This document shows positions 8,899-17,231 of a DNA stretch of 40,237 nt, piece after piece. The stretch lies in the NCBI GenBank assembly GCA_019752375.1, contig JAIEMG010000135.1, positions 1 to 40,237 on the forward strand, written 5' to 3'. The notes under the pieces were generated by a model. That model saw only the letters and a program-made list of their open reading frames with translations, made no database searches and was not told the DNA's origin. The stretch is from Gemmataceae bacterium (GTDB taxonomy: Bacteria > Planctomycetota > Planctomycetia > Gemmatales > Gemmataceae). Both the position numbers and the translations under genes were made by a program. The stretch's first letter is position 1. The number at the start of each line of letters is the position of its first letter.

Positions 8899-10560
8899 TC
8901 AGGGCGTGCGCCGGATCGCCCGCCCCGGTCGCGCTCCGGTGTGCTTCCCATCCTCCAGCACGATCTTGCCATTGACGATCACAGTCGCGATCCCCTCGTT
9001 GTACTGGAACGGTTTGGTGTACGTGGCCTGATCGATCACCTTCTCCGGATCGAAGACCGTCACGTCGGCGTAATTGCCGGCGCGCAGCAGGCCGCGGTCG
9101 GGGATGCCGAGCTTCGTTGCGTTCAGCGACGTCATCTTGCGCACGGCGTCTTCCAGCTTCAAGACACCGCGTTCGCGAACGTAGACGCCGAGCACGCGGG
9201 GGAAGGTGCCGAAGCTCCGTGGATGGGGATTGCCGCGGCGCAACGGTCCCTCGATGGCATAGGCGGAGCCGTCGGAACCGATCGAGCACCACGGCTGGAT
9301 CAGGGCCAGGTTCATGTCCTTCTCGGTGTGGTGCTCGTAGACCGTCGCCACCGAGCCGCCCTCTTCAATGAGCACGTCGAAGAGGACGTCCAGGCCGTCG
9401 GGCGGCGGTTCCTTGCCTTTGCTCTTGAGGGCGATGACGCGGTCCATCGTCAGGCCCTCGTAGGTGCCTTTTCCGGCGACCAGCATCCGGCTCCAGTCGC
9501 CGCCGACCGCGGTGAAGTGGTTGTACCAGCCCGGCAGGCCGTCGCGGACGTCCTTCTTCATCCTGGCGCGGTCCTTTTCGTCCTTGAGGCGTGCCAGCAT
9601 CTTCTCGGTGCCGCCCTCGTGCGCCCACGGCGGAATGATGCTTGCCAGGTTGTTGCTCCCGCGCGTGTATGGATAGACGTTCGCCTGGACGTTGACGCCG
9701 CGTTTGCGCGCTTCCTCGATGAGCGCCACCACCTCGTTCATGCGGCCCCACAGCTGGCGGTCGGCGATCTTGAGATGGATGATGTCCACCGGCACGTTTG
9801 CCCGCTCGCCAATGGCGATCGCTTCCTTGACGCCGTCCAGCACACCGGTGCCCTCGTTGCGGTGATGCGTCGAGAACAGCCCCTTGTGCTTGGCGACGAC
9901 CTTGCAGAGATCCACGATGTCGTCGGTGGTGGCCAGCGATCCGGGCGGCATGGCCAGCAGGCTCGACAGACCAAAGGCGCCGTCCTTCATTGCCTCCTCC
10001 AGCAGGGCCTTCATCTGATCGCGCTGCGCCGCCGAAGGGCGATCGAACGAAGTGCCCATGACGGATTGCCAGACATTGTCCAGGCCGACGTAGGACGCGA
10101 CGTTCACCGACACGCCGGCCTTCTCGATGGTTTCGAAATAGCCGCCGATCGTCGTCCAGGCGGCCTTCTTGCCGTCGATGGTCGCGCCGCGCGGCGGCAG
10201 TTTGCCCTGGTACGGCCCAGCGGACTGGCCTTCGCCCAGTACCTCGGTCGTCACGCCTTGCCGGACCTTGCTCTGGGCGTTGCCGTCTTCCAGCACCAGG
10301 AAATCGGAGTGCGAATGCATGTCGATGAAGCCGGGGGCGATGACAAGGCCCTTCACATCGATTTCGCGTTTCGCCGGGGCTGGCGGGATGCGTCCGACCG
10401 CGACGATGCGGTCGCCGCGGATCGCCACATCGCCGACGAACCACGGATTGCCGCTGCCGTCGATGATCTTGCCGTTCTTGAGCACCAGGTCGTAGGGCAT
10501 TTCCGCGGCGGTCGCGGGGCTTGCCAGCAACAGGAGGGCGACAATCGGCGAGAAACGCAT
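8899..10560 (-). CDS. N-acyl-D-amino-acid deacylase family amidohydrolase, exported
   Basis: A 553-aa protein with a signal peptide (first 19 residues, ending ATAA) and the D-aminoacylase subgroup layout of the amidohydrolase superfamily. Residues 21-70 form the N-terminal beta-sandwich (DLVLKNGKIIDGSG), GFIDMHSHSD supplies the metal-binding HxH (His82, His84), then THHRNEG and VDIIHLK add further metal ligands. GSDGS supplies the catalytic Asp, followed by HPRSFGTFPRVLG and the closing TVFDPE...ATYTKPF. It probably hydrolyses N-acyl-D-amino acids or related amides outside the cytoplasm, for example in peptidoglycan or D-peptide salvage; the exact substrate is not determined. The ATG follows GGAGG by 5 nt. 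Frames running upstream of this ATG are not coding. Confidence 0.9.
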   Translation of the reverse strand: MRFSPIVALLLLASPATAAEMPYDLVLKNGKIIDGSGNPWFVGDVAIRGDRIVAVGRIPPAPAKREIDVKGLVIAPGFIDMHSHSDFLVLEDGNAQSKVRQGVTTEVLGEGQSAGPYQGKLPPRGATIDGKKAAWTTIGGYFETIEKAGVSVNVASYVGLDNVWQSVMGTSFDRPSAAQRDQMKALLEEAMKDGAFGLSSLLAMPPGSLATTDDIVDLCKVVAKHKGLFSTHHRNEGTGVLDGVKEAIAIGERANVPVDIIHLKIADRQLWGRMNEVVALIEEARKRGVNVQANVYPYTRGSNNLASIIPPWAHEGGTEKMLARLKDEKDRARMKKDVRDGLPGWYNHFTAVGGDWSRMLVAGKGTYEGLTMDRVIALKSKGKEPPPDGLDVLFDVLIEEGGSVATVYEHHTEKDMNLALIQPWCSIGSDGSAYAIEGPLRRGNPHPRSFGTFPRVLGVYVRERGVLKLEDAVRKMTSLNATKLGIPDRGLLRAGNYADVTVFDPEKVIDQATYTKPFQYNEGIATVIVNGKIVLEDGKHTGARPGRAIRRTP

Positions 10561-10741
10561 GAGTGCCTCCGGTGGGATTGAGGAGCAATCCCCAGAGAGA
10601 CACAGCGGCACCGGGAAGACAAGCAAAAAGGCGGAAAAAGGAGCGAGCGCATGGGGTCAGCTTTTTTGCTGTACGGCACGGCGGCAGCCGTTACAATGCT
10701 CATCATCCGGGAAAGAGTTCGTTGAAGGGAGGGTCGGGACC

Positions 10742-11398
10742 ATGCGTTTCGTCCATTGGCCAATCGTTTTGCCGGTAATTGTCATTCTAAGTCTGACCAC
10801 CGTCGCACTAAGCGCGGATAAACCGGCACCGGAAACACCGCAGGAAGCAGCCAAGTCCCGCGCTCGACTGATGAACCTGGCCTATCTCGAAGGCCAGCTC
10901 GTCGTGGTCGATACGGACGAGAAGCGCTTTCTCATCCAGGTCACCGACACTGCCAAGGTCGTCAACCCGCAGATGCAAACGAAGTTGGCGGAATTGACCC
11001 AGAGTTACCAGGTCGCGCTGACGAAGCGAAACAATGCGGCCCAGATCGCCAGCCTGGCCAAGCAGATCACGGACACGAATGCCAAGCTCTACGACACCAA
11101 GGAACACAAGTACGACTTCGACCTGAAGGGTGGCGAGAAGCTCAACGTCCGCAACTTGAAGCTGCCGCCAAAGGACGACGGCACCAAGTACACAATGGCG
11201 GAAGAGCTGAAGCTGCGCGGCAACAGCAACCTTCCAGGCTATGCAGCCGAGATCGCGGAACTGTCCAAGGGTCGCTGGGTGCGGGCCTATCTCGACCGAA
11301 ACAAGCTCGGCGGCAAGGCCAAGGAGGACGACGCCCTGTCGGTCGTCACTCTGGTCATCATTCCGCCCAAGGAAGAAAAGCCCGCGCCGAAGAAGTGA
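10742..11398 (+). CDS. Secreted protein of unknown function
   Basis: A 218-aa protein with a signal peptide (about residues 1-24, MRFVHWPIVLPVIVILSL then TTVALSA). The mature part has a lysine-rich central helix of about 50 residues (LTQSYQVALTKRNNAAQIAS) that may form a coiled coil, then beta-rich segments (YDFDLKGGEKLNVRNLKLPP) and a C-terminal VVTLVIIPPKEEKPAPKK. I do not recognise a family. The start is the ATG 8 nt after GGGAGGG. It is transcribed away from the amidohydrolase; the 181 bp between them must hold both promoters. A TACAAT (10692-10697) is a possible -10 box but lacks a well spaced -35. Expected periplasmic or surface located. Confidence 0.8.
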   Translation: MRFVHWPIVLPVIVILSLTTVALSADKPAPETPQEAAKSRARLMNLAYLEGQLVVVDTDEKRFLIQVTDTAKVVNPQMQTKLAELTQSYQVALTKRNNAAQIASLAKQITDTNAKLYDTKEHKYDFDLKGGEKLNVRNLKLPPKDDGTKYTMAEELKLRGNSNLPGYAAEIAELSKGRWVRAYLDRNKLGGKAKEDDALSVVTLVIIPPKEEKPAPKK

Positions 11399-11434
11399 GC
11401 CACTTCCAGTAAATTCTCCTTTTCAAGCGGCAAA

Positions 11435-11501
11435 AAACGACTGCCGCAGCCCAGGCAGACGATTGGTTGTCCGTCGTCATCCTGGGCCGCGGCAGTCGTT
11501 T
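11435..11501. terminator. Long hairpin between convergent genes
   Basis: Arms 11435-11455 (AAACGACTGCCGCAGCCCAGG) and 11481-11501 pair over 21 bases with one mismatch; the right arm ends TCGTTT. The loop is 25 bases. It lies between the stops of the secreted protein gene (+) and the beta-propeller gene (-), 33-37 nt from each, and so fits a bidirectional terminator. The A-start and T-end give the terminator T-run on both strands. Confidence 0.75.
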
Positions 11502-11533
11502 ACAGGCAGAGCAATCGAACGCACGGCCGCCGC

Positions 11534-12877
11534 TCACTCCGCGGCCAGCGACACGCACACGATCTCCGAATCGTTACGGGCAAAGGCGCTCTTATTGGCG
11601 AACGCGGGGTGCGACCACACCACCGGGCGGCCCGACGCCATCTTGTTGTCCGGCTTCAGGATGTTGGCCCGGCTGATTTCCTCGTAGCCCTTGGGCGTCA
11701 GCTTGCCGATCACCAGATCGCCTTGCTCCGTGAAGAAGAAAAAGCGATCGCCCTGCGGGACGATGAAGGCGTTGTTCCAGCGGTCCTTGCCCTGCTTGGT
11801 GCTGCCGGTCAGCTTTCCTGACTCCCAGACGCGTTCGCCGGTGTCTTCCTTCAGGCCGCGCAGCTCGCCGTAGCTGCACACGCCGTAAATCATGCCGTCC
11901 TTGATGGTGGGCGTCACCATGATGGCGTGCAGGCCATCGGTGTTGCGCGGCTGCTCGCTGTTGCTCTTCCCCTTCCAGAGCACCACCGGCTCGGCCTTTT
12001 TGCCGTCAAACTTCAGCATCATGGAGCCGTTGTAAAACGAGGTGACGAACAGCTTGTCGCCGTCAACGCGCGGTGTCGGGATCGACAGGCCGGCTTTGAC
12101 GTTGAACGGCTGCGTCCAGAAGACCTTGCCGGTATCGGGGTCGAGCCCATTGATTGCTTCGGGGTGCCAGATGATGAGCTGGCGCTTGCCGCCCACCTCG
12201 AAGATCACCGGCGGGCAATAGCCAGGCTCCTTGGCCGACAGCGATTTCCACACTTCCTTGCCGGTGTCCTTGTTGAAGGCGACCGCCACGCTGTCCTTGC
12301 CGCCGACGAGGCAGATCAGCTTGTCGCCGTCGAGGAGTGGACTGGCGGCCCAGCCCCACATCGGCACGGACGCTTCGTAATCCTTGGGAAAGTTCTTCGA
12401 CCAGATCACTTTGCCCGAGCTCGCATCCAGGCAGAACAGTTCGCCCATCGAACCCTGAGCGTAGACCTTGCCGTCGGCGATGACCGGCGTGGCGCGCGGG
12501 CCGGAGGCGTAGCTGATCTCATACTTCGAGGGGTACTCGTGCTTCCAGAGCTCCTTGCCGGTCGCCTCTTCGAGGCACAGGATCCGGTCCTTGCCGTTGA
12601 CCGCATCTTTCTTGAACGGGTTGTCGCCGATCACCGCGCCCTTATCGAGAACGCGGTCCTGCACGAAGACCTTGCCGCCAGCGACGGCCGGGCCGGCGTA
12701 CCCGGCGCCGATCGGCACGCGCCACTTCACCTTCGGTCCGCCTTCGGGGAACTTCTCGATGATGCCGGTCTCGCGCCAGACACCGTCGCGTTTCGGGCCG
12801 AACCACTGCGGCCAATCATCGGCCAGGACGGGGGTTGCGATCGCGCCCAGGATCACCAGAGGAAGCAGACGACGCAT
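11534..12877 (-). CDS. PQQ-like beta-propeller repeat protein, exported
   Basis: A 447-aa protein with a signal peptide (MRRLLPLVILGAIATPVLA) followed by WPQWFGPKRDGVW, the N-terminal signature of planctomycete PQQ-binding-like beta-propellers. Repeats carry the blade pattern (CLEEATGKELWKHEYP, CLDASSGKVIWSKNFP, NKDTGKEVWKSLS, DPDTGKVFWTQPF) ending with EDTGERVWESGKL. The domain fold is shared with BamB and quinoprotein dehydrogenases. No clear quinone-binding or catalytic residues can be assigned, so it may be a scaffold, ligand binder or non-catalytic relative. The ATG chosen gives the signal peptide and has GGAG 10 nt upstream; 35 codons upstream in frame are excluded. It stands alone, converging on the secreted protein gene. 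Confidence 0.88.
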   Translation of the reverse strand: MRRLLPLVILGAIATPVLADDWPQWFGPKRDGVWRETGIIEKFPEGGPKVKWRVPIGAGYAGPAVAGGKVFVQDRVLDKGAVIGDNPFKKDAVNGKDRILCLEEATGKELWKHEYPSKYEISYASGPRATPVIADGKVYAQGSMGELFCLDASSGKVIWSKNFPKDYEASVPMWGWAASPLLDGDKLICLVGGKDSVAVAFNKDTGKEVWKSLSAKEPGYCPPVIFEVGGKRQLIIWHPEAINGLDPDTGKVFWTQPFNVKAGLSIPTPRVDGDKLFVTSFYNGSMMLKFDGKKAEPVVLWKGKSNSEQPRNTDGLHAIMVTPTIKDGMIYGVCSYGELRGLKEDTGERVWESGKLTGSTKQGKDRWNNAFIVPQGDRFFFFTEQGDLVIGKLTPKGYEEISRANILKPDNKMASGRPVVWSHPAFANKSAFARNDSEIVCVSLAAE

Positions 12878-12975
12878 CGGGTCGGTCTCCGCAGGGTAAA
12901 TGGAGGAACTCCGGGCGACATATCCTACCAGAATGGAACCTCGATTTGCTGCGCGGGTGGCTCGGCAACGCAAAC

Positions 12976-13020
12976 AGCCCACGGCGCCAGCAAGGAAGTT
13001 CCTCGCCGGCGCCGTGGGCT
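12976..13020. repeat. 13-bp hairpin upstream of the beta-propeller gene
   Basis: AGCCCACGGCGCC (12976-12988) is repeated inverted at 13008-13020 with a 19-base loop. It lies about 100 nt upstream of the propeller start codon and downstream of the 71-aa ORF, so it could end transcription from the EamA operon. Its outer bases (AGCCC...GGGCT) resemble those of the 8828 hairpin, but the rest differs. Confidence 0.7.
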
Positions 13021-13075
13021 GGAAAGCCAGCTTCCGGTCAATTCTGGCGAACGGTCATCCGCCTATTCACTCCAA

Positions 13076-13183
13076 AACTCATCCAAGAATAAGTTCGTAG
13101 GTTTCGTAGGACGGATTTCCAATCCGTCCGTGTTTGTTGGACGGATTGGAAATCCGTCCTACGAGTTTATTCTTGGATGAGTT
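13076..13183. repeat. Palindromic repeat family A, copy 2, inside a larger palindrome
   Basis: Inner arms 13106-13129 and 13139-13162 are identical to those at 5278-5335, with a different 9-base loop. Outer arms of 17 bases, AACTCATCCAAGAATAA (13076-13092) and its exact reverse complement (13167-13183), surround it. The right outer arm is the end of the 71-aa ORF, stop codon included, so the left outer arm is a mirrored non-coding copy of that gene end. The asymmetric spacers (13 and 4 bases) show that it is not a simple single palindrome. Confidence 0.9.
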
Positions 13184-13382
13184 CCACAACCGGATGCGTC
13201 ACGTTTTGTAGCAGCGCAACATCGTCGGCACACGCCAACATCATCAGATAGACACACAGCAAGGCCAGAAGCAACACGCCGAGGACGCCGCACGCGTCTC
13301 GCAAGGCGCTGGCAATGCCGGATCGTGGCGCTTGCCGGACCGGACCGCAGCGGAGCTTCAAGATCGATTCGACGCGAAGCAT
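13167..13382 (-). CDS. Small membrane protein, 71 aa, unknown function
   Basis: The frame encodes a basic N-terminus followed by one strong hydrophobic helix (GVLGVLLLALLCVYLMMLAC, about residues 33-52) and a short polar tail ending ELIQE. It starts 15 nt after the EamA transporter stop codon on the same strand, so it would be the distal gene of that operon. Its last codons are part of a palindromic repeat (13076-13183). No family is recognised. It could also be a chance frame, but the single membrane span, spacing and orientation support a real gene. Confidence 0.5.
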   Translation of the reverse strand: MLRVESILKLRCGPVRQAPRSGIASALRDACGVLGVLLLALLCVYLMMLACADDVALLQNVTHPVVELIQE

Positions 13383-13397
13383 GGGCGTCCTCCCGTT

Positions 13398-14372
13398 TCA
13401 AGACTTCGCCTTGCCGGCCATCATCCACGCGGTGGGTGCCAGCACAAGCGCGATGCCGGCCAGCGTGACGAGGTGAAAGGTCGGCCCTTCGAAGACGAGG
13501 TCCAGCCCCAGGGCAAAGACAATCTGCATCAGGCCGACCACCGACACCCGCGCCGGCTGCCCGGCCGTGAAGGCTCGTGTCACGCACACCTGGCCGATCG
13601 TTGCCGTCACGCCCACGCCAAGCAGCAGCAACAACGTCGTCGCATCCGACAGCGGCGCCAGGTCCGGCACACCGCCGATGGCCCACGACAGCAGGACGAA
13701 CGCGGTGGCCAGGCCCGAGTAGTGCGTCACGATCGCCCAGGAATCCACCCCCTTGAGCCGGTGCAGGCCCAGCATGGCAATGGCGGAAGTCAGCGCTGCC
13801 GTCAGCGATAAGACGACGGCATGCGTGGCCTTGGAGCCGGCTTCGAAATGCGGGGACTGGATCAATGCCACGCCAAGCACGCCGCACGCCGCCGCCAGCC
13901 AGACCGACAGCGACGGCCGCACGCGCAGCAGCGGCCACGACAGGAATGCCACCCAGATGGGAAACGTGTTGGTCAGCGTGAGCACTTCGGACGTGGGCAA
14001 CTGGGCCAGGGCATAGAAGGTGCACAAGAGGCTTGCGCTGCTGGCGCAGCCGCGCAGCCAGAGGGCGCCCGGCTTCCAGAAGACCAGCGTGGCACCGCAC
14101 ATGCGGGCCAGCGTAAAGGCGAAGACAAACGCCAGGCTGCCGCGGGCCAGGGCCACGACCCGCCAGTCGCAGGTGTCTCTCAGAATATGGGCAAACTGGC
14201 TCGTCCAGGCGATGGAGAAGCATCCGGACAACATCCACAGATAGGGAGCGATACTCTGGAGACGCGCCCGCGCGGCTGGTGCAGCAGGGACAGAGGCCAA
14301 AGCGGTGGAACTGGTCATGCGCGGCAGGATTCCTTGGATAATACGGCGGGTCGGACTCGCAGGGTCGAACAT
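13398..14372 (-). CDS. EamA/DMT-family transporter
   Basis: A 324-aa inner-membrane protein with about ten hydrophobic helices in two repeated halves, as in drug/metabolite (EamA) transporters. Helix 1 is PYLWMLSGCFSIAWTSQFA and the second half begins near LSLTAALTSAIAMLGLHRL. Typical EamA motifs are LTNTFPIWVAFLSWPLL in half one and TAGQPARVSVVGLMQIVFAL in half two. Substrates in this family range from amino acids to nucleotides; none can be assigned here. The start used has GGAG 6 nt upstream; another in-frame ATG at 14318 would give 306 aa. Upstream in-frame codons to 14456 are unlikely to be translated. Confidence 0.87.
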   Translation of the reverse strand: MFDPASPTRRIIQGILPRMTSSTALASVPAAPAARARLQSIAPYLWMLSGCFSIAWTSQFAHILRDTCDWRVVALARGSLAFVFAFTLARMCGATLVFWKPGALWLRGCASSASLLCTFYALAQLPTSEVLTLTNTFPIWVAFLSWPLLRVRPSLSVWLAAACGVLGVALIQSPHFEAGSKATHAVVLSLTAALTSAIAMLGLHRLKGVDSWAIVTHYSGLATAFVLLSWAIGGVPDLAPLSDATTLLLLLGVGVTATIGQVCVTRAFTAGQPARVSVVGLMQIVFALGLDLVFEGPTFHLVTLAGIALVLAPTAWMMAGKAKS

Positions 14373-14625
14373 GCAAGGCTCCGTGGAGATGCGCTGGTCG
14401 CGGCAACGCTCCAAAGCAGTACGGATCGAGCAACGGAAATCTGGCCCCACTTCCACATTGCAACGCCCAGTTCCTGAACTGCACGGCTGACGCCCACACC
14501 TCCTCAGGCAGAAACAGCTGAAACGTCACTTGACATTGGTAATACTACAAATAGCGAGCCGCCGCTGAACAGCCCGGGAGAGCAGGCCCCGCCACGACCA
14601 TGCTTTTCGTGACGGAGACTCCGTC

Positions 14626-14949
14626 ATGTCTCGTGCGTTGTTTCTCTTGGTCGTTGCTTGCGTCCTCTTTCTCGGTACACCCATCGTGCGGGCCGATTCA
14701 CCGGAGTTGAAGACACTGGTCATCGGCGCGGCCGCGCCCGATTCCAAGCTGCCCGGCGTTGACGGCAAGGACTACACCTGGAAGAGCTTTGCGGACGCGC
14801 GATTGCTGCTGGTGAAGCAGATTCCGAGTAGGACTGGAAGTTGCGCTCCCTCGTTTAATTACTTGCTAGGTTTGGGCATTTCGTTGGTCTGGGACTGGGG
14901 CACGCTGCTCAGGCTTCGCCAGAAATACCAGGTGGCGATGCTCCGGTAG
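14626..14949 (+). pseudogene. Truncated redoxin (AhpC/TSA-like) gene, N-terminal part
   Basis: The frame starts with a signal peptide (MSRALFLLVVACVLFLGTPIVRA) and the opening of a thioredoxin-like redoxin: IGAAAPDSKLPGVDGKDYTW followed by KSFADARLLLV. In this family the next strand carries the peroxidatic or CxxC active site, but after LLLVKQ the similarity stops and an unrelated 40-residue tail follows. Part of that tail (from 14859) is antisense to the 3' end of the DNA glycosylase gene. The active-site region is therefore missing. The likely break is near 14820. A ribosome site (GGAG, 8-9 nt upstream) remains, so a short exported peptide could still be made. Confidence 0.7.
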
Positions 14950-15509
14950 GGGCGCCACGGTTCGCCGAGCTCCTCCAACTCTTTGCGGCCTGGCAACTCT
15001 GCCAGTTCGTAAGCTCGCTGGGCGCCGGCCCGCAGTCCCAGGTCATCGACCGGCAGGACGTCGAGGCGGCCCAATGCGAAGATCAGGAACATTTGCGCCG
15101 TCCAGCGCCCGATGCCGCGCACGGGGACCAGTAGCTCGATTACCTTCTCGTCGTCGAACTCGTGCAGCTCGTCCAGCGGGACAATGCCCGTGTGGACTTT
15201 CTCGGCCAGGTCGCGCAGGCTGCGCGCCTTGTTCGACGAAAGGCCGGCGCCGCGCAGCAGCTCGTCGCTCGCCTTGAGAATGGTGGAGGGCTTGACTCCC
15301 GGGCGGCCGAGGGCCGTGCGCAGCCGTTCGCCGATCGTGTGCGCGGCCTTGGTCGAGATCTGCTGGGCAATGATCGACCGGACCAGCAGGCCAAAGCGGT
15401 CGGTGGGACTGGGTGGGAGCGTGCATGGACCAACGGACGCGATCAGCTGCTTGAGCACCGCATCGCGCCGTGCCAGGTGGCGCCGCGCCTTGCGATAGAC
15501 TTCGTTCAT
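14859..15509 (-). CDS. AlkA-like DNA-3-methyladenine glycosylase
   Basis: A 216-aa HhH-GPD superfamily base-excision enzyme, expected to remove alkylated purines from DNA. Visible signatures are [16 protein letters not shown] (41-56), the helix-hairpin-helix [15 protein letters not shown] (126-140) and [11 protein letters not shown] (150-160), with the catalytic Asp at 155 or 156. There is no FeS-cluster Cys set, so it is of AlkA/MAG type and not a Nth/MutY enzyme. Its ATG overlaps the stop of the RimK-like gene (ATGA), which implies translational coupling. The frame stays open upstream in the RimK gene but is not a longer protein. The C-terminal tail after WYFWRSL ([13 protein letters not shown]) is not conserved in the family and abuts the broken redoxin gene, so the natural 3' end may have been altered. 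Confidence 0.88.
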   Translation of the reverse strand: MNEVYRKARRHLARRDAVLKQLIASVGPCTLPPSPTDRFGLLVRSIIAQQISTKAAHTIGERLRTALGRPGVKPSTILKASDELLRGAGLSSNKARSLRDLAEKVHTGIVPLDELHEFDDEKVIELLVPVRGIGRWTAQMFLIFALGRLDVLPVDDLGLRAGAQRAYELAELPGRKELEELGEPWRPYRSIATWYFWRSLSSVPQSQTNEMPKPSK

Positions 15510-16414
15510 CGTTCCCCGCCAAGCGTACGGTGGGTTGCCTGGGCCAGGTCGTGTTCGATGTGCTCGATGACGGCGCCGGCCACGTCGACGCCCGTTGCTT
15601 TCTGAATGCCTTCGAGACCCGGCGACGAGTTGACCTCCATCACCATTGGGCCTTCGGCCGACTCGATCAGATCGACGCCCGCGACGCGTAACCCGAGCAC
15701 GCGCGCCGCCGCCAGGGCGGTCTTGCGGTACTCCGCGGGCAGTCGAATTTTCTTGGCGGTGCCGCCACGATGGATATTCGAGCGGAATTCCCCCGCAATC
15801 GCCTGGCGGCGCATCGCCGCGACCACGCGGCGGCCAACCACCAGGGCACGGATGTCGGCACCCTTCGCTTCCTTGATGAATTTCTGAATGAGGATGTTCT
15901 GGTCCAGGCCATGAAATGCCTCGATCACCGAGCTGGCAGCCCGCGTGCTCTCCGCCAGGACAACGCCAATGCCCTGTGTGCCCTCCAGCAGCTTGACGAC
16001 GACCGGCGGTCCTTCCACACGCTGGATACAACCCTCCACGTGTTCCGCCTGGCGGGTGAAGACCGTGGGCGGCAGACCGATGTCGTGCCGGCTCAGGATT
16101 TGCAAGCTGCGCAGCTTGTCGCGGGAACGGGCGATCGCCTGGGATTCATTCAGACAGTAAACGCCCATCATCTCGAACTGCCGGACGACGGCCAGGCCAA
16201 AGAACGTGATCGACGCGCCGATGCGCGGAATCACGGCATCCACCGGGCCGACCGATTCGCCCTGGTAGAACAGCTCCGGGCTGCGCTTGCTGATCTGGAT
16301 GTCGAACTGCAGCGTATCGAGGACGCGCACTTCATGACCGCGTGCCTGGGCGGCGGTGACCAGTGCTTGCGTGCTATAAAGCGCCGGCTGGCGCGAGAGG
16401 ATGGCGAGACGCAT
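15506..16414 (-). CDS. rimK: RimK-like ATP-grasp glutamate ligase
   Basis: A 302-aa ATP-grasp protein, the same length class as the ribosomal protein S6 modification enzyme RimK, which adds glutamate residues to the S6 C-terminus. Seen: N-terminal [28 protein letters not shown] (62-70), [15 protein letters not shown] (141-155, the ATP-binding loop), [10 protein letters not shown] (185-194) and [13 protein letters not shown] (259-271) with metal ligands Glu260 and Asn262. The ATG has AAGGA 9 nt upstream; six codons upstream in frame add nothing. It is encoded between the RimB-like protease and the glycosylase. Poly-glutamate or other ligase activities are possible in this family, but neighbouring RimB supports the RimK role. 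Confidence 0.87.
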   Translation of the reverse strand: MRLAILSRQPALYSTQALVTAAQARGHEVRVLDTLQFDIQISKRSPELFYQGESVGPVDAVIPRIGASITFFGLAVVRQFEMMGVYCLNESQAIARSRDKLRSLQILSRHDIGLPPTVFTRQAEHVEGCIQRVEGPPVVVKLLEGTQGIGVVLAESTRAASSVIEAFHGLDQNILIQKFIKEAKGADIRALVVGRRVVAAMRRQAIAGEFRSNIHRGGTAKKIRLPAEYRKTALAAARVLGLRVAGVDLIESAEGPMVMEVNSSPGLEGIQKATGVDVAGAVIEHIEHDLAQATHRTLGGER

Positions 16415-16463
16415 ATTCGGTCCTTGCGGCAAAGCCTGCGGCGGCGACGCGCGGGCTTACCAG

Positions 16464-16910
16464 TCATTGCTTCCGTTGCAGGTACTTCCGACTGACATCC
16501 ACCAGAAAATCGTCTTCGAGTGCCGTGCGTCCGAGGATGATGGGGAACCGCATGATCGATCGGTTCGTGACGGTCAGGCGAATGAGCTTCGTCACACCGC
16601 CCAGACGCAAGCGAGTCTCGATCAAGGGCCGCTGCTCGCGCATGCCGGCGGAATTGGTGACCACCACCATCTTCAAGACCGGCGTCCGCACGACGGCCTG
16701 TTTCTCCGGCCAGCGCCGATGGAGCGCCAGCCGCAACTCCGCCACCATACCAGCGCCGCTCACATGGCTCAGTTCATAGCTGACGACACCCAGCGCCGAG
16801 GTGCGCGCGCCGGTATCGACCTTCACTTTCACGTGGCGCAGCGCCCAATCGGGAAAATCGACGAACTCCTTCCAGCCAATTACCAGCGGACGCGAGCGTT
16901 TCTTATGCAT
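16464..16910 (-). CDS. RimB-like retropepsin-type (DUF785) protease
   Basis: A 148-aa protein with the single-domain aspartic-protease pattern: VDTGARTSALG with catalytic Asp32 in DTGA (32-35), PVLKMVVVTNSAG, then IILGRTALEDDFLVDVSRKY at the C-terminus, as in the family annotated 'ATP-dependent zinc protease' (RimB). Known family members work with RimK by trimming glutamate additions from ribosomal protein S6 in Pseudomonas. It lies 49 nt upstream of rimK on the same strand. The start ATG gives the usual family N-terminus (LVIGWKEFVDFPD); the 41 upstream in-frame codons are not conserved-looking and have no clear ribosome site. Cytoplasmic. Confidence 0.83.
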   Translation of the reverse strand: MHKKRSRPLVIGWKEFVDFPDWALRHVKVKVDTGARTSALGVVSYELSHVSGAGMVAELRLALHRRWPEKQAVVRTPVLKMVVVTNSAGMREQRPLIETRLRLGGVTKLIRLTVTNRSIMRFPIILGRTALEDDFLVDVSRKYLQRKQ

Positions 16911-17231
16911 GGTCAACGGTCCGGCTCCGCCGAGTCCCTGCCATTGGGCTGATGTATTGTACGAACCCGCCTGGGGGAGAAGGGAAGGTCGGTTTAGTGC
17001 TCGAGCGTTACATCGAGCTGATTGCAAACACACAAATGCTTAATTTCTAATGACTAATGTCTAAACAATGACGAATGCCCGAAGCCCCAACCCCATGTGC
17101 AGATTCCAGAAGTGGACCACAGGTAGTCCTGCTCATTCGTCATTTGGTATTGGTCATTCCTTAGGCATTCGTTCTTCGTCATTACTCATTACTCCTCAAG
17201 GCTGAAGAGCAAAACGGCGCGGTAGCATCAG
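16911..17231. repeat. Intergenic region with TAATGACGAATG-type imperfect inverted repeat
   Basis: Around 17040-17200 the bases turn AT-richer. TAATGACTAATG and AATGACGAATGCCC on the left (17050-17080) face GGCATTCG and CGTCATTACTCATTA on the right (17163-17192). The pairing is imperfect. No coding frame or RNA gene is recognised. The region must hold the promoter of the rimB-rimK-glycosylase operon, but no strong box was identified. Confidence 0.45.

Noticed and set aside
5241..8972. A 1243-codon minus-strand open frame opposite the PVC dehydrogenase
   Set aside because: It is the mirror frame of a GC-rich coding sequence with no recognisable domains; the plus-strand protein has a signal peptide, propeller and CxxCH.
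8941..10581. A 546-codon plus-strand frame opposite the amidohydrolase
   Set aside because: Composition is typical of antisense shadow frames, and the minus strand encodes clear HxH and family motifs with a GGAGG ribosome site.
10671..10697. Possible sigma70-like promoter (TTGCTG with TACAAT)
   Set aside because: The spacing of about 20 bases is too long for a confident call.
11927..13180. A 417-codon plus-strand frame over the beta-propeller gene
   Set aside because: Shadow frame; it also runs through two palindromic repeats.
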